A stretch of DNA of 64,000 nt from Aquibaculum sediminis (GTDB lineage Bacteria > Pseudomonadota > Alphaproteobacteria > Kiloniellales > DSM-21159): the NCBI RefSeq assembly GCF_040712085.1, contig NZ_JBFCVK010000001.1, forward strand, positions 434,001-498,000, read 5' to 3'. Under the pieces are notes generated by a model, which did no database searches, had not been told where the DNA came from, and was given only the letters and a program-made list of their open reading frames with translations. A program made the position numbers and the translations under genes. Position 1 is the stretch's first letter. Each line of letters starts with the position of its first letter. Shown here in pieces: positions 9,669-18,578 of this stretch.

Positions 9669-9720
9669 TCCCGTCCTTCCGAACAGAACCCTTCTTCCTT
9701 CCCCTCGAGTGGAGCGATCC

Positions 9721-10275
9721 ATGCCTCGACAGCTGTTGCAGTGGTCCGGTTTTTGCCTTCGCAGCCTTCTTCCGGCGTTCATGCTGCTCGTTCTCGCTAC
9801 CACCGCGCAGGCTGCGGACAGCAACGATGCAGCCGCCCACGTGGACAGCACCGACCGTCCTGTAGACTTGGCGACCTACTGCCGCTACTTCCGCACCTCG
9901 CCCTACTGCGCGCCAAAGCTCTCAGGCGACGATGGTGGTCCGCGGCTTTACGTGATCTATTTCGATCCCGAAACGGCGGAAATCCGGCCCGGCGAGGAAG
10001 CCATGCTGCGCAGCGCTCTCGCGGCCGCCAAGTTGGAAACCCGGGCGCCGATCGCCGTCACTGGCCATACTGATCGGCTGGGTGACGAAGAGGAAGCGAT
10101 CGACCTCTCGGTGCGGCGGGCGGCGGCCGTGAGCGACTGGCTGATCGAGGAGGGGATCGAGCCCGAGCGCATCTCCCTGTCGGGCGCCGGCTACTCTCGC
10201 CCGATGCTGCCCGCACGCGACGGCGGGGAAGAGAACCTCAATCGCCGCGCCGAGATCATCCTGGACATCTTCTGA
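9721..10275 (+). CDS. OmpA-family peptidoglycan-associated protein
   Basis: 184 residues. A signal peptide ends near TTAQAADS. A short linker with two cysteines (ATYCRYFRTSPYCAP) precedes an OmpA_C domain: YVIYFDPETAEI, VTGHTDRLGDEEEAIDLSVR and NRRAEIILDIF at the end. The domain binds diaminopimelate in peptidoglycan, so the protein probably sits in the periplasm tied to the wall. The frame is open upstream, but ATG 9721 is preceded by GGAGCG and begins the signal peptide. Confidence 0.88.
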   Translation: MPRQLLQWSGFCLRSLLPAFMLLVLATTAQAADSNDAAAHVDSTDRPVDLATYCRYFRTSPYCAPKLSGDDGGPRLYVIYFDPETAEIRPGEEAMLRSALAAAKLETRAPIAVTGHTDRLGDEEEAIDLSVRRAAAVSDWLIEEGIEPERISLSGAGYSRPMLPARDGGEENLNRRAEIILDIF

Positions 10276-10300
10276 GCGGAGCGCGCCCGGCGGGCCCGCC

Positions 10301-11512
10301 TCAATCCAGGGCAAGGAACAGGGCCTTGAGATACTGGGTTTCCGGCAGGCGCGGGTCGACCGGGTGGTCAGGAGCCGCGCCGGCGCTGCGCAGCAGGCGC
10401 GCCGGCCGTCCTGATTCCGCCAGGCCCCGGCCGATCTGGTCCACGAAGGATGCCAGATCGACGTGGTGGGAGCAGGAGCAGATCACCAGATAGCCCTCCG
10501 GCGCCACCACCTCCGCGGCGAGACGGGCCAGCTTGCGATAGGCCCGCAAACCCTGCGGCAGGTCCTTGCGGCCTTTCACGAAGGCCGGCGGATCGGCGAT
10601 CACCAGATCGAAGCTGTCCCGCTTCTTGGCAAGGTGCTCTAGCGCTGCGAAGGCATCGCTCTTGCGGAAGGTGCAGCGCTCGGCCACGCCATTGAGCGCC
10701 GCTGCCTCTCCCGCCAGTTCCAGCGCCCGGGCCGAGCGATCGAGACCCATAACCGCCTGCGCACCGGCCAGGGCCGCCTGAATCGAGAAGCCGCCCGCAA
10801 AGCAGTAGGCATCGAGGACCCGGGCGCCCTCCGCTGCGGTGCGGATCAGATCCGCGGCCCAGCGGCGGTTGTCGCGCTGATCATAGAACCAGCCGGTCTT
10901 CTGTCCCTCGCTCAGGTCGGCGAGGAAACGGGCACCATGCTCCCTTACCTCCACCGGCTGCTCCACCGAGCCGCGCAGAAGGCGCACGTAGCTGTCGAGC
11001 CGCTCCAGTTCTCGCACCGGCGAATCGTTGCGCAGCAGCACCGTCTCAGGGGCGATCACCTCATCGATCGCCTCGAGCAGCGCCGGGGTGAGCGCTTCCA
11101 TCCCGGCGGTGTTGACCTGCAGCACCAGTGAGTCACCGAAGCGGTCGATGATCGTCCCCGGCAGTCCATCGGCTTCCGCATGCGCAAGCCGATAGAAGGG
11201 GACGCCGACGAGCCGTTCGCGGATCGAGAGCGCGCGCTGCAGACGGCGGCGGAAGAAACCGGCATCGATGACCTCGGCCGGATCGCGCGACAGGAGACGG
11301 GCCGCGATCAAGGGATGGCGGTTGAACAGGAAGGTGCCGAGCTCCTCGCCGCCGCTGGAAAGCAGCCGCACGAGGCTGCCCGGCGGCAGAGCCTTCACCT
11401 CCGCCGACATCTCGATTTCGTTGGAATAGACCCAGGGGTGGCCCAGCCGCAGGCGCTTCTGCGCCTTCGGCTTCAGCCGAATGATCGGCCGGTCAGGATT
11501 TCTTGTGGACAT
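10301..11512 (-). CDS. rlmI: 23S rRNA (cytosine-C5)-methyltransferase, RlmI type
   Basis: 403 residues. An N-terminal PUA-like domain (LKPKAQKRLRLGHPWVYSNE) is followed by an intermediate domain and a Rossmann methyltransferase with SAM loop LDAYCFAGGFSIQAA, the motif VIADPPAFVKG and the catalytic-cysteine segment LVICSCSHHV. The family methylates a single cytosine of 23S rRNA (C1962 in E. coli). The gene converges with the OmpA-like gene. Confidence 0.9.
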   Translation of the reverse strand: MSTRNPDRPIIRLKPKAQKRLRLGHPWVYSNEIEMSAEVKALPPGSLVRLLSSGGEELGTFLFNRHPLIAARLLSRDPAEVIDAGFFRRRLQRALSIRERLVGVPFYRLAHAEADGLPGTIIDRFGDSLVLQVNTAGMEALTPALLEAIDEVIAPETVLLRNDSPVRELERLDSYVRLLRGSVEQPVEVREHGARFLADLSEGQKTGWFYDQRDNRRWAADLIRTAAEGARVLDAYCFAGGFSIQAALAGAQAVMGLDRSARALELAGEAAALNGVAERCTFRKSDAFAALEHLAKKRDSFDLVIADPPAFVKGRKDLPQGLRAYRKLARLAAEVVAPEGYLVICSCSHHVDLASFVDQIGRGLAESGRPARLLRSAGAAPDHPVDPRLPETQYLKALFLALD

Positions 11513-11530
11513 GCCGCGGAAGATAGCGCC

Positions 11531-12733
11531 TCACGACGCACTGTCCAGCGCCGCCGAGCCCAACAGGAAACGCTGGCTCGCCAGGGCCACCAAGGCAGAG
11601 AGGAACATGACTGCCATCATGACCTTGGGCGTGCCGTCCTGGAACTGGCCGACGAACACGCCCAGAACGGCCGCACTGCCCATCTGTACAAACCCCAGCA
11701 TCGCCGAGGCCGAGCCGGCCAGCCGGGGAAAGGGCCGCAGGCAACCGGCCTGGCCGTTGGGCATCACCAGACCAGTGCCGAGAAAATAGCAGGAGGCAGG
11801 CAGGACGATGCTTGCGACCGAAGCCACGCCCAGGAGAGCAAAGCCCAGTCCGCTTACCGTCGCGACCAAGAGAGCAATAATACCGAAGCCGATCAGTCGG
11901 TCGATGGAGAACTGCGCCTGCAATCGGGCGCTGGCAAAACTGCCGATTACATAGCCGCAGATCACGCCGGCGAAGCTGAGGCCGTAGGCCAGGGGAGTGA
12001 GCCCCAGTCCGCCGATCAAGGCAAAGGAGGAACCGGAGATGAACGCGAACATGCCGCCATAGCCCGCGCTCACCGTCATCACATAGCCAAGGTACTCGCG
12101 ATTGCGCAGCAGGCCGGCGTAGTTGGCAATCAGTTTTCCGGCCTGGGTCGCAGTGGGGTCGCGATAGCGGTTGGTCTCCGACAACACCAACAGCACACCG
12201 GCGAGTGCGATCACACCGAATAGGAGCAGCAACAGGAAGGTGGCCCACCAATCGAACCACTGCGTCACCAGTCCGCCCAGGATCGGTCCCAGGGCCGGGG
12301 CCAGGGCCATGGCCATCGCAACGTAGGAAAGGGCGCGGGCCGCCTGGTTGGGGCCATAGAGATCGCGCACCACGGCGCGCCCGAGCACCGGTCCTGCGGC
12401 GGCGCCGAGCGCCTGCAGCAGCCGCCCCGCGATCAGCCATTCAATCGAGGGCGCCAGCAGGCAGACCAGGCTGGCAAGCAGGAACAACAGAATGCCCCCG
12501 ACAAGCACCGGTCGCCGGCCAAAGCGGTCGCTCAGCGGCCCGTAGATCAGCATGCCACTGGCAAAGCCGACCAGGAACACCGAGAGGGTCAGCTGAACCG
12601 TGCCTGCGGACGCGCCGAAGACCTCGCCCAGGCGTGGCAGGGAGGGCAGATAAAGGTCCGTCGAGATCGGGCCGAAGGCGACCAGGACGATGACCAGTGG
12701 CAGCAGCAGCGGATGGCGCCGGGGGGAATCCAT
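11531..12733 (-). CDS. Bcr/CflA family multidrug MFS transporter
   Basis: About 400 residues with twelve predicted membrane helices. The first loop contains the drug:proton antiporter motif as GFASGMLIYGPLSDRFGRRPV, shortened here to its key pattern G-x-L-x-D-R-x-G-R-R. The N-terminal sequence FGPISTDLYLPSLP is characteristic of Bcr/CflA proteins. The start ATG at 12733 precedes the first helix directly. It lies 18 bases upstream of rlmI on the same strand direction, so the two could share a transcript. Substrate unknown. Confidence 0.9.
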   Translation of the reverse strand: MDSPRRHPLLLPLVIVLVAFGPISTDLYLPSLPRLGEVFGASAGTVQLTLSVFLVGFASGMLIYGPLSDRFGRRPVLVGGILLFLLASLVCLLAPSIEWLIAGRLLQALGAAAGPVLGRAVVRDLYGPNQAARALSYVAMAMALAPALGPILGGLVTQWFDWWATFLLLLLFGVIALAGVLLVLSETNRYRDPTATQAGKLIANYAGLLRNREYLGYVMTVSAGYGGMFAFISGSSFALIGGLGLTPLAYGLSFAGVICGYVIGSFASARLQAQFSIDRLIGFGIIALLVATVSGLGFALLGVASVASIVLPASCYFLGTGLVMPNGQAGCLRPFPRLAGSASAMLGFVQMGSAAVLGVFVGQFQDGTPKVMMAVMFLSALVALASQRFLLGSAALDSAS

Positions 12734-12918
12734 GGAAGACAGTCTCGGCAATGGCGGTAACAACGGCTGCGCGCAATTTAACCCGGTACAGCCATGCCGC
12801 CAGCCCTCGGCAGAGTCTGGGAGACCTGCGGCTCGCACATGAGAAACAATGACCGCTCGTAAGGGCAGGATGGCTACCCCAACTAGAGAGCTTCACACTT
12901 TCAAAGCCAGAGGTCCCA

Positions 12919-13218
12919 ATGGCACGCAAACACCAAAAAGCACAGCAAAGCCTGGTCTCGGGATCGCTCACGCTCCCCTTCCTCTGGTCTGCTCTGTTCT
13001 CCGCTTCCCTCGAGACAGTTGCCCGGCGCAGCCTGCTGCTCGCCACCGGCAACTTCACGCTTGGAGAATACCAGCGGATGATGTGCGAGAAAGCTACCGC
13101 GCTGCAGGGAACCGCCGTGGCCGCCGTTTCGCCTGCACCCACACCGGAGGCACTTCTGGCCCCCTGGCACCGCATCGCCAAGGCCAACGCCAAGCGTCTA
13201 CGCCGCACCCAGAGTTAA
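12919..13218 (+). CDS. Small protein of unknown function, faintly phasin-like
   Basis: 99 residues. An AGAGG site precedes the ATG. The central part (LTLPFLWSALFSASLETVAR, then TGNFTLGEYQRMMCEKATAL) is an amphipathic helix-rich region followed by a basic C-terminus (HRIAKANAKRLRRT). The organisation recalls short alphaproteobacterial phasin-like proteins, which coat polyhydroxybutyrate granules. That would fit the neighbouring acetoacetyl/crotonyl-CoA metabolism genes, but the similarity is only by eye. It is convergent with ecm, 3 bases apart. Confidence 0.6.
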   Translation: MARKHQKAQQSLVSGSLTLPFLWSALFSASLETVARRSLLLATGNFTLGEYQRMMCEKATALQGTAVAAVSPAPTPEALLAPWHRIAKANAKRLRRTQS

Positions 13219-13221
13219 CCC

Positions 13222-15243
13222 TCACTCTTCCTGCCAGCGGCTGTCCACGATCTCTACGATCCGCGCCAGAATGCCGGTGATGTCGTAATCCTTCGGCGTG
13301 AAGACCGCCGCAACGCCGGCCTTCCGTAGGGCGTCGGCATCTTCCGGGGGGATGATGCCACCCACCACGAGCGGCACATCCTCCATACCCTCGCGTTGCA
13401 AGCGCGCCAGCGTATCCTCCACCAGCGCCCGGTGACTGCCGGAGAGGATCGACAGGCCGATCACATGCACGCCCTCCTCCAGGGCGGCGCCGACGATCTG
13501 CCCCGGCGTGAGGCGGATGCCCTCATAGACCACCTCGAACCCGGCATCGCGGGCGCGCACAGCGATCTGCTCGGCCCCGTTTGAGTGGCCGTCGAGGCCC
13601 GGCTTGCCCACCAGCATCTTGATGCGCCGGCCGAGGCGTTCCGACACAGCCTCCACACGCTGGCGCAGCACGGTCAGTTGATCACGGCCGCTGCCGCGCA
13701 AAGGCGCCGCCTTCCCCACCCCGGTCGGGGCGCGGTATTCGCCCCAGACACGGCGCAACGTCTCGCCCCATTCACCAGTGGTCACACCGGCATGGGCGCA
13801 CGCGATGGAGGGCTCCATCACGTTGCGTTCCTCACGTGCGGCAGCTTCCAGTTCCCGAAGGGCCGACTCCACCGCGCCACCGTCGCGCTGGGCGCGCCAG
13901 GCCTGGAGGTTCGCGATCTGCTGGGCCTCGGCTTCGGGGTCGGGCAGGAGAAACCCGCCATCGCGGCTTTCGGTCAGGGGCGAAGGTTCGCTTTCCGTGA
14001 AGCGGTTGACGCCCACGACGACCTGCTCGCCGGCCTCGATGGCCCGGAAGCGTGCGACAGCACTCTCCACCAGCCGCTCCTTCATGTAGCCGTTCTCGAT
14101 GGCCGCCACAGCGCCGCCCATGGCCTCCACCTTGGCCATCTCCGCCTTGGCCTCGGCGCTCAGCGCGGCAACCTTGGCCTCGACCACCGGATTGCCGTCG
14201 AAAAGATCTTCGTACTCCAGCAAGTCGGTCTCATAGGCCAGGATCTGCTGCAAACGCAGGGACCACTGCTGGTCCCAGGGCCGCGGCAGGCCGAGCGCCT
14301 CGTTCCAGGCGGGAAGCTGCACCGCGCGGGCCCGCGCCCGCTTCGACAGCACGACGGCCAGGGTCTCGAGAAGAATGCGATAGACGTTGTTCTCCGGCTG
14401 CTGCTCGGTCAGGCCCAGGGAGTTGACCTGCACGCCGTAGCGGAAGCGCCGGTACTTTTCCTCAGTGATGCCGTAACGCTCGCGGCAGATCTCGTCCCAC
14501 AGCTCGGTGAAGGCGCGCATCTTGCAGAGCTCGCCGACGAAGCGCAGCCCGGCGTTTACGAAGAAGGACATGCGCCCGACCACCTTGGGGAACTGCTCGT
14601 CCGGCACCCGGCCGCCATCGCGCAGCGAATCCAGCACGGCAATCGCCGAGGACAGGGCATAGGCCAGTTCCTGGGCCGGAGTCGCCCCGGCCTCCTGCAG
14701 GTGATAGCTGCAGACATTGGTCGGGTTCCATTTCGGCACCTCGGCCACGGTGAAGGCGATGACATCGCCCACCATGCGCAGCGACGGCCGCGGCGGGAAG
14801 ATGTAGGTGCCGCGGGAGAGGTACTCCTTGAAGACGTCGTTCTGCGTCGTTCCCTGCAAGGCGGTGCGCGCCACGCCCTGCCGCTCCGCACTGGCGATGT
14901 AGAGCGCCAACAGCCAGGGCGCCGTGGCATTGATCGTCATGGAGGTGTTCATCCGCTCCAGCGGAATGCCCTCGAACAGGCGCTCCATGTCGCCCAGGTG
15001 GGAAATCGGCACGCCGACCTTGCCCACCTCGCCACGCGCGAGCGCGTGATCGGCGTCATAGCCGGTCTGGGTGGGCAGATCGAAGGCCACGGACAAGCCC
15101 GTTTGCCCCTTCGCCAGATTGCCGCGGTAGAGCGCGTTGGAAGCGGCGGCCGTGGAATGGCCCGCATAGGTCCGGATCAGCCAGGGCGGATCGGGTTCCC
15201 GCTTCTGCTGCAATGCACTCTCCGCGCGCTGTGCAACGGCCAT
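13222..15243 (-). CDS. ecm: Ethylmalonyl-CoA mutase, B12-dependent
   Basis: A 673-residue adenosylcobalamin mutase of the ethylmalonyl-CoA pathway (also called MeaA), which rearranges (2R)-ethylmalonyl-CoA to (2S)-methylsuccinyl-CoA. The substrate-binding barrel starts with the RTYAGHSTAAASNALYR segment, and the C-terminal cobalamin domain carries the base-off motif D-x-H-x-x-G within GKPGLDGHSNGAEQ, followed by GLSILSGSH. It is a one-chain mutase, unlike two-subunit methylmalonyl-CoA mutases. Start ATG 15243 is the first Met of the conserved protein. Divergent from ccr with 166 bases between, consistent with co-regulation. Confidence 0.93.
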   Translation of the reverse strand: MAVAQRAESALQQKREPDPPWLIRTYAGHSTAAASNALYRGNLAKGQTGLSVAFDLPTQTGYDADHALARGEVGKVGVPISHLGDMERLFEGIPLERMNTSMTINATAPWLLALYIASAERQGVARTALQGTTQNDVFKEYLSRGTYIFPPRPSLRMVGDVIAFTVAEVPKWNPTNVCSYHLQEAGATPAQELAYALSSAIAVLDSLRDGGRVPDEQFPKVVGRMSFFVNAGLRFVGELCKMRAFTELWDEICRERYGITEEKYRRFRYGVQVNSLGLTEQQPENNVYRILLETLAVVLSKRARARAVQLPAWNEALGLPRPWDQQWSLRLQQILAYETDLLEYEDLFDGNPVVEAKVAALSAEAKAEMAKVEAMGGAVAAIENGYMKERLVESAVARFRAIEAGEQVVVGVNRFTESEPSPLTESRDGGFLLPDPEAEAQQIANLQAWRAQRDGGAVESALRELEAAAREERNVMEPSIACAHAGVTTGEWGETLRRVWGEYRAPTGVGKAAPLRGSGRDQLTVLRQRVEAVSERLGRRIKMLVGKPGLDGHSNGAEQIAVRARDAGFEVVYEGIRLTPGQIVGAALEEGVHVIGLSILSGSHRALVEDTLARLQREGMEDVPLVVGGIIPPEDADALRKAGVAAVFTPKDYDITGILARIVEIVDSRWQEE

Positions 15244-15298
15244 AATTCGTCCCCTGAAACAGCTTTCTTCAAACTCCGTCGACCATAACAATATAAAA

Positions 15299-15310
15299 AT
15301 TGCTTGCAAT
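15299..15310. promoter_or_regulatory. 12-bp dyad in the ecm-ccr divergent promoter region
   Basis: ATTGC-TT-GCAAT forms a 5-2-5 dyad within an unusually AT-rich patch (15284-15312) between the divergent ecm and ccr genes. The position suits an operator for joint control of the two genes. No regulator can be named from the sequence. Confidence 0.3.
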
Positions 15311-15409
15311 GGATATCAGTCGCAAGATTTAATCGTTTTGCATCGCAGCGAATGATGCGAACTCAGGGTCGCCGAGTGCCAAACCGGCTTGTCAAAGGAG
15401 AGTGCCGAG

Positions 15410-16723
15410 ATGAACAGCGCAGCCGCCCCCTCCCCCGCCGCAACGAAGCAAGCCGCCGAGGTCGTGGCCCTGCGTCCGGCGCGCACGGCCAAGGATCTCT
15501 ACGAGGTGGGCGAAATTCCGCCGCTCGGCCACGTGCCGAAGCAGATGTACGCCTGGGTGATTCGCCGCGAGCGGCACGGTGAGCCGGAAAGTTCAATGCA
15601 GCAGGAAGTCGTCGAGGTGCCGGAGCTCGACAGCCACGACGTGCTGGTTATGGTGATGGCGGCCGGCGTCAACTACAACGGCGTCTGGGCCGGCCTCGGC
15701 AAGCCGATCTCCCCCTTCGACGTCCACAAGGCCGAGTATCACGTCGCCGGTTCCGACGCCGCGGGCGTGATTTGGGCGGTGGGCTCCAAGGTCAAGCGCT
15801 GGAAGGTCGGCGACGAGGTCGTGGTCCACTGCAACCAGGACGACGGCGACGACGAGGAGTGCAACGGCGGCGACCCAATGTTCTCCCCCTCCCAGCGCAT
15901 CTGGGGCTACGAGACACCGGACGGCTCCTTCGCGCAGTTCTGCCGCGTGCAGGACCGCCAGCTCATGCCGCGGCCGCGCCACCTGACCTGGGAGGAGAGC
16001 GGGTGCTACACGCTCACCCTCGCCACGGCCTACCGCATGCTCTTCGGTCACCGGCCGCACATCCTGCGCCCGGGGCACAACGTGCTGGTCTGGGGCGCTT
16101 CCGGCGGCCTCGGCTCCATGGCGATCCAGTTGATTGCGGCAGCCGGGGCAAACGCCATCGGTGTCATCAGCGACGAATCCAAGCGCGACTTCGTGCTGTC
16201 GCTGGGCGCGCGCGGCGTCATCAACCGCAAGGACTTCAACTGCTGGGGCCGTCTGCCGGATGTGAACGGAGAGGCCTTCTCCGACTACATGAAGGAATGC
16301 CGCAAGTTCGGGAAGGCAATCTGGGAGATCACCGGCAAGGGTAAGGACGTCGACTTCGTCTTCGAACATCCCGGCGAACAGACCTTCCCCGTTTCCTGCT
16401 TCGTGGTGAAGCGCGGCGGCATGGTGGTCTTCTGCGCGGGCACCACCGGCTACAACCTGACCATGGATGCCCGCTTCGTGTGGATGCGGCAGAAGCGCAT
16501 CCAGGGCAGCCACTTCGCCAACCTGAAGCAGGCGGCGCAGGCGAACACCCTGGTCGTCGAGCGGCGGGTCGATCCCTGCATGAGCGAGGTCTTCGCCTGG
16601 GACGACATCCCGCGCGCCCACACCAAGATGATGAACAACCAGCACAAGCCCGGAAACATGGCGGTGCTGGTGCAGGCGAAGCATCCCGGTCTGCGCACCC
16701 TCGAGGACGCAGCTGAAGGCTAA
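15410..16723 (+). CDS. ccr: Crotonyl-CoA carboxylase/reductase
   Basis: 437 residues. A medium-chain dehydrogenase fold with a long N-terminal segment (DLYEVGEIPPLGHVPKQMYA), the nucleotide-binding motif WGASGGLGSMAIQL (near 225) and the family-specific stretch ICRKDFNCWGRLPD-like region. It reductively carboxylates crotonyl-CoA with NADPH and CO2 to (2S)-ethylmalonyl-CoA, the key step of acetyl-CoA assimilation without isocitrate lyase. Start ATG 15410 is preceded by AAAGGAG; the more upstream TTG would swallow this ribosome-binding site. Confidence 0.95.
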   Translation: MNSAAAPSPAATKQAAEVVALRPARTAKDLYEVGEIPPLGHVPKQMYAWVIRRERHGEPESSMQQEVVEVPELDSHDVLVMVMAAGVNYNGVWAGLGKPISPFDVHKAEYHVAGSDAAGVIWAVGSKVKRWKVGDEVVVHCNQDDGDDEECNGGDPMFSPSQRIWGYETPDGSFAQFCRVQDRQLMPRPRHLTWEESGCYTLTLATAYRMLFGHRPHILRPGHNVLVWGASGGLGSMAIQLIAAAGANAIGVISDESKRDFVLSLGARGVINRKDFNCWGRLPDVNGEAFSDYMKECRKFGKAIWEITGKGKDVDFVFEHPGEQTFPVSCFVVKRGGMVVFCAGTTGYNLTMDARFVWMRQKRIQGSHFANLKQAAQANTLVVERRVDPCMSEVFAWDDIPRAHTKMMNNQHKPGNMAVLVQAKHPGLRTLEDAAEG

Positions 16724-16742
16724 AGGCCCGGAACGTTGGCCT

Positions 16743-16776
16743 GGCAGGGAGGGAACCGTTAGCATCCCTCCCTGCC
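16743..16776 (+). terminator. Hairpin after ccr
   Basis: A perfect 12-bp stem GGCAGGGAGGGA / TCCCTCCCTGCC with a 10-base loop starts 20 bases after the ccr stop. There is no following T-run, so the strength as an intrinsic terminator is uncertain; it could instead limit read-through into mcd. Confidence 0.55.
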
Positions 16777-16861
16777 GTCCGTGCCCAGCCAGTGCTCCAC
16801 CGGCCATTGAGCCGGTGCGGCAAGGGCGTGATCCGAGACCCGAAGCGGGAAAACCGTAGCA

Positions 16862-18550
16862 ATGATCTTCTCCTCCGCCGCCCAGACCGGCACGAGCTCG
16901 CCCATGCTGCCCGACCTTCTCGATCTCTGCCGCGCGGCACTCCCGGGCGTGGAGCGCTTCGAGGCCGAGGCGCGCCAGGCGCTGTCCGCGCTGGTGGCAC
17001 CTGGCGGCAAGCCGACCCCCGAACTGCTGGAGCGCGAGCAGTTTGCCGCGCACGGCTATGCCTGGCTGGCCACCTATGTCGCCGCCCTGCGCGAGAGCCT
17101 GCATTGGGCGGAGCGGCTCGAAACCGACGCCCAGCTGGGCGAACTGGAAGCGCTTATGCTCCAGGCGCTCTGGGGCGAGTACCTGGGGCAGCTTTCCGGC
17201 GGCATCGCGCTCAGCCAGGTCGAGGTTTTCCGACCGCAGGATCTCGGGCTCGACGGCGATAGCCTGCGCAGCCCGCCTGTCCGCCAGTTGATCCAAGGCG
17301 GAAACACGACTGCCGTCCGCCGGCGCCTCGCTGACCTCAGCGTCGAAGCCCACTTCGGCCAGCGCGGGCTCGACGAGACCGAGGCCATGATCGCCGAGCA
17401 GTTCCGCCGCTTTGCCGATGAGCACGCGGAACGCGCTCACCAATGGCACCTCGCCGACGACCTGATCCCGATCGATGTCATCCAGCAGCTGGCGGAACTC
17501 GGTGTCTTCGGCCTCACGGTGCCTGAGGAGCATGGCGGGCTAGGGCTGGGCAAGACGGCCATGTGCGTGGTCACCGAGGAGCTGTCGCGCGGCTACATCG
17601 GCCTCGGATCGCTCGGCACCCGCTCGGAAATTGCTGCCGAACTGATCCGCCTGGGCGGCACGCCGGCCCAGAAGGACCGCTGGCTGCCGCGCATCGCCAG
17701 CGGCGAGATCCTGCCCACCGCCGTCTTCACCGAACCCAACACCGGCTCGGACCTGGGGGCGCTGCGGACGCGGGCGGTGCGCGAGGGGGCGGTGCGCGAG
17801 GGGGCGGTCTATCGCGTGACCGGCAATAAGACCTGGATCACCCACGCTGCCCGCAGCGACCTGATGACCCTGCTGGTGCGCACCGACCCCGACAGCCGGG
17901 ACTACCGCGGCCTCTCCATGCTGCTGGGCGAGAAGCCGCGCGGCAGCGATACGGATCCCTTTCCGGCAGCAGGCATGAGCGGAAGCGAGATCCCCGTGCT
18001 CGGTTATCGCGGCATGAAGGAGTACGAACTCGCCTTCGACGGCTTCGAGGTGCCGGCGGAGAACCTGCTGGGCGGCATCGAGGGCCAGGGCTTCAAGCAG
18101 CTCATGGCCACCTTCGAGTCGGCCCGCATCCAAACCGCCGCCCGCGCCGTGGGCGTGGCGCAGAATGCGTTGGAGCTGGGGCTGGCCTATGCGCGTGAGC
18201 GCAAACAGTTCGGCAAGGCCATCCACGCCTTCCCGCGCGTCAATGGAAAGCTGGCCTGGATGCTGGTGGAGTCCATGGCCGCGCGCCAGCTCACGCTTTA
18301 CGCCGCGCGGGAGAAGGACCAGGATCGCCGCTGCGACATCGAGGCGGGCATGGCGAAACTGCTCGCCGCCCGCGTCGCCTGGGCCAATGCCGACGCGGCG
18401 TTGCAAATCCACGGCGGCAACGGCTATGCGCAGGAGTATCCCATCTCCCGCGTGCTCTGCGACGCCCGCATTCTCAACATCTTCGAGGGCGCAGCGGAAA
18501 TCCAGGCCCAGGTGATCACCCGCGGGCTGTTGGCCCCCGGACGCAACTGA
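16862..18550 (+). CDS. mcd: (2S)-methylsuccinyl-CoA dehydrogenase
   Basis: 562 residues, longer than a usual acyl-CoA dehydrogenase because of an extra N-terminal helical domain of about 160 residues, as known for Mcd. The dehydrogenase core follows: ELGVFGLTVPEEHGGLGLG, FAD/substrate motif TAVFTEPNTGSDLG, KTWITHAARSD and C-terminal LQIHGGNGYAQEYPISR. It oxidises (2S)-methylsuccinyl-CoA to mesaconyl-CoA after Ecm. The context next to ccr and ecm supports this over a generic acyl-CoA dehydrogenase. It carries an in-frame tandem repeat VREGA-VREGA near residue 306. Confidence 0.9.
   Translation: MIFSSAAQTGTSSPMLPDLLDLCRAALPGVERFEAEARQALSALVAPGGKPTPELLEREQFAAHGYAWLATYVAALRESLHWAERLETDAQLGELEALMLQALWGEYLGQLSGGIALSQVEVFRPQDLGLDGDSLRSPPVRQLIQGGNTTAVRRRLADLSVEAHFGQRGLDETEAMIAEQFRRFADEHAERAHQWHLADDLIPIDVIQQLAELGVFGLTVPEEHGGLGLGKTAMCVVTEELSRGYIGLGSLGTRSEIAAELIRLGGTPAQKDRWLPRIASGEILPTAVFTEPNTGSDLGALRTRAVREGAVREGAVYRVTGNKTWITHAARSDLMTLLVRTDPDSRDYRGLSMLLGEKPRGSDTDPFPAAGMSGSEIPVLGYRGMKEYELAFDGFEVPAENLLGGIEGQGFKQLMATFESARIQTAARAVGVAQNALELGLAYARERKQFGKAIHAFPRVNGKLAWMLVESMAARQLTLYAAREKDQDRRCDIEAGMAKLLAARVAWANADAALQIHGGNGYAQEYPISRVLCDARILNIFEGAAEIQAQVITRGLLAPGRN
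17776..17808 (+). repeat. 15-bp tandem duplication inside mcd
   Basis: The unit ggtgcgcgagggggc occurs twice back to back (17776-17790, 17791-17805), followed by the first three bases of a third copy. It keeps the frame and duplicates five residues (VREGA) just before the strand that leads into KTWITHAA. Confidence 0.9.
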
Positions 18551-18578
18551 GTAGCCCTATCCCAGTACAGGAGCCCGC

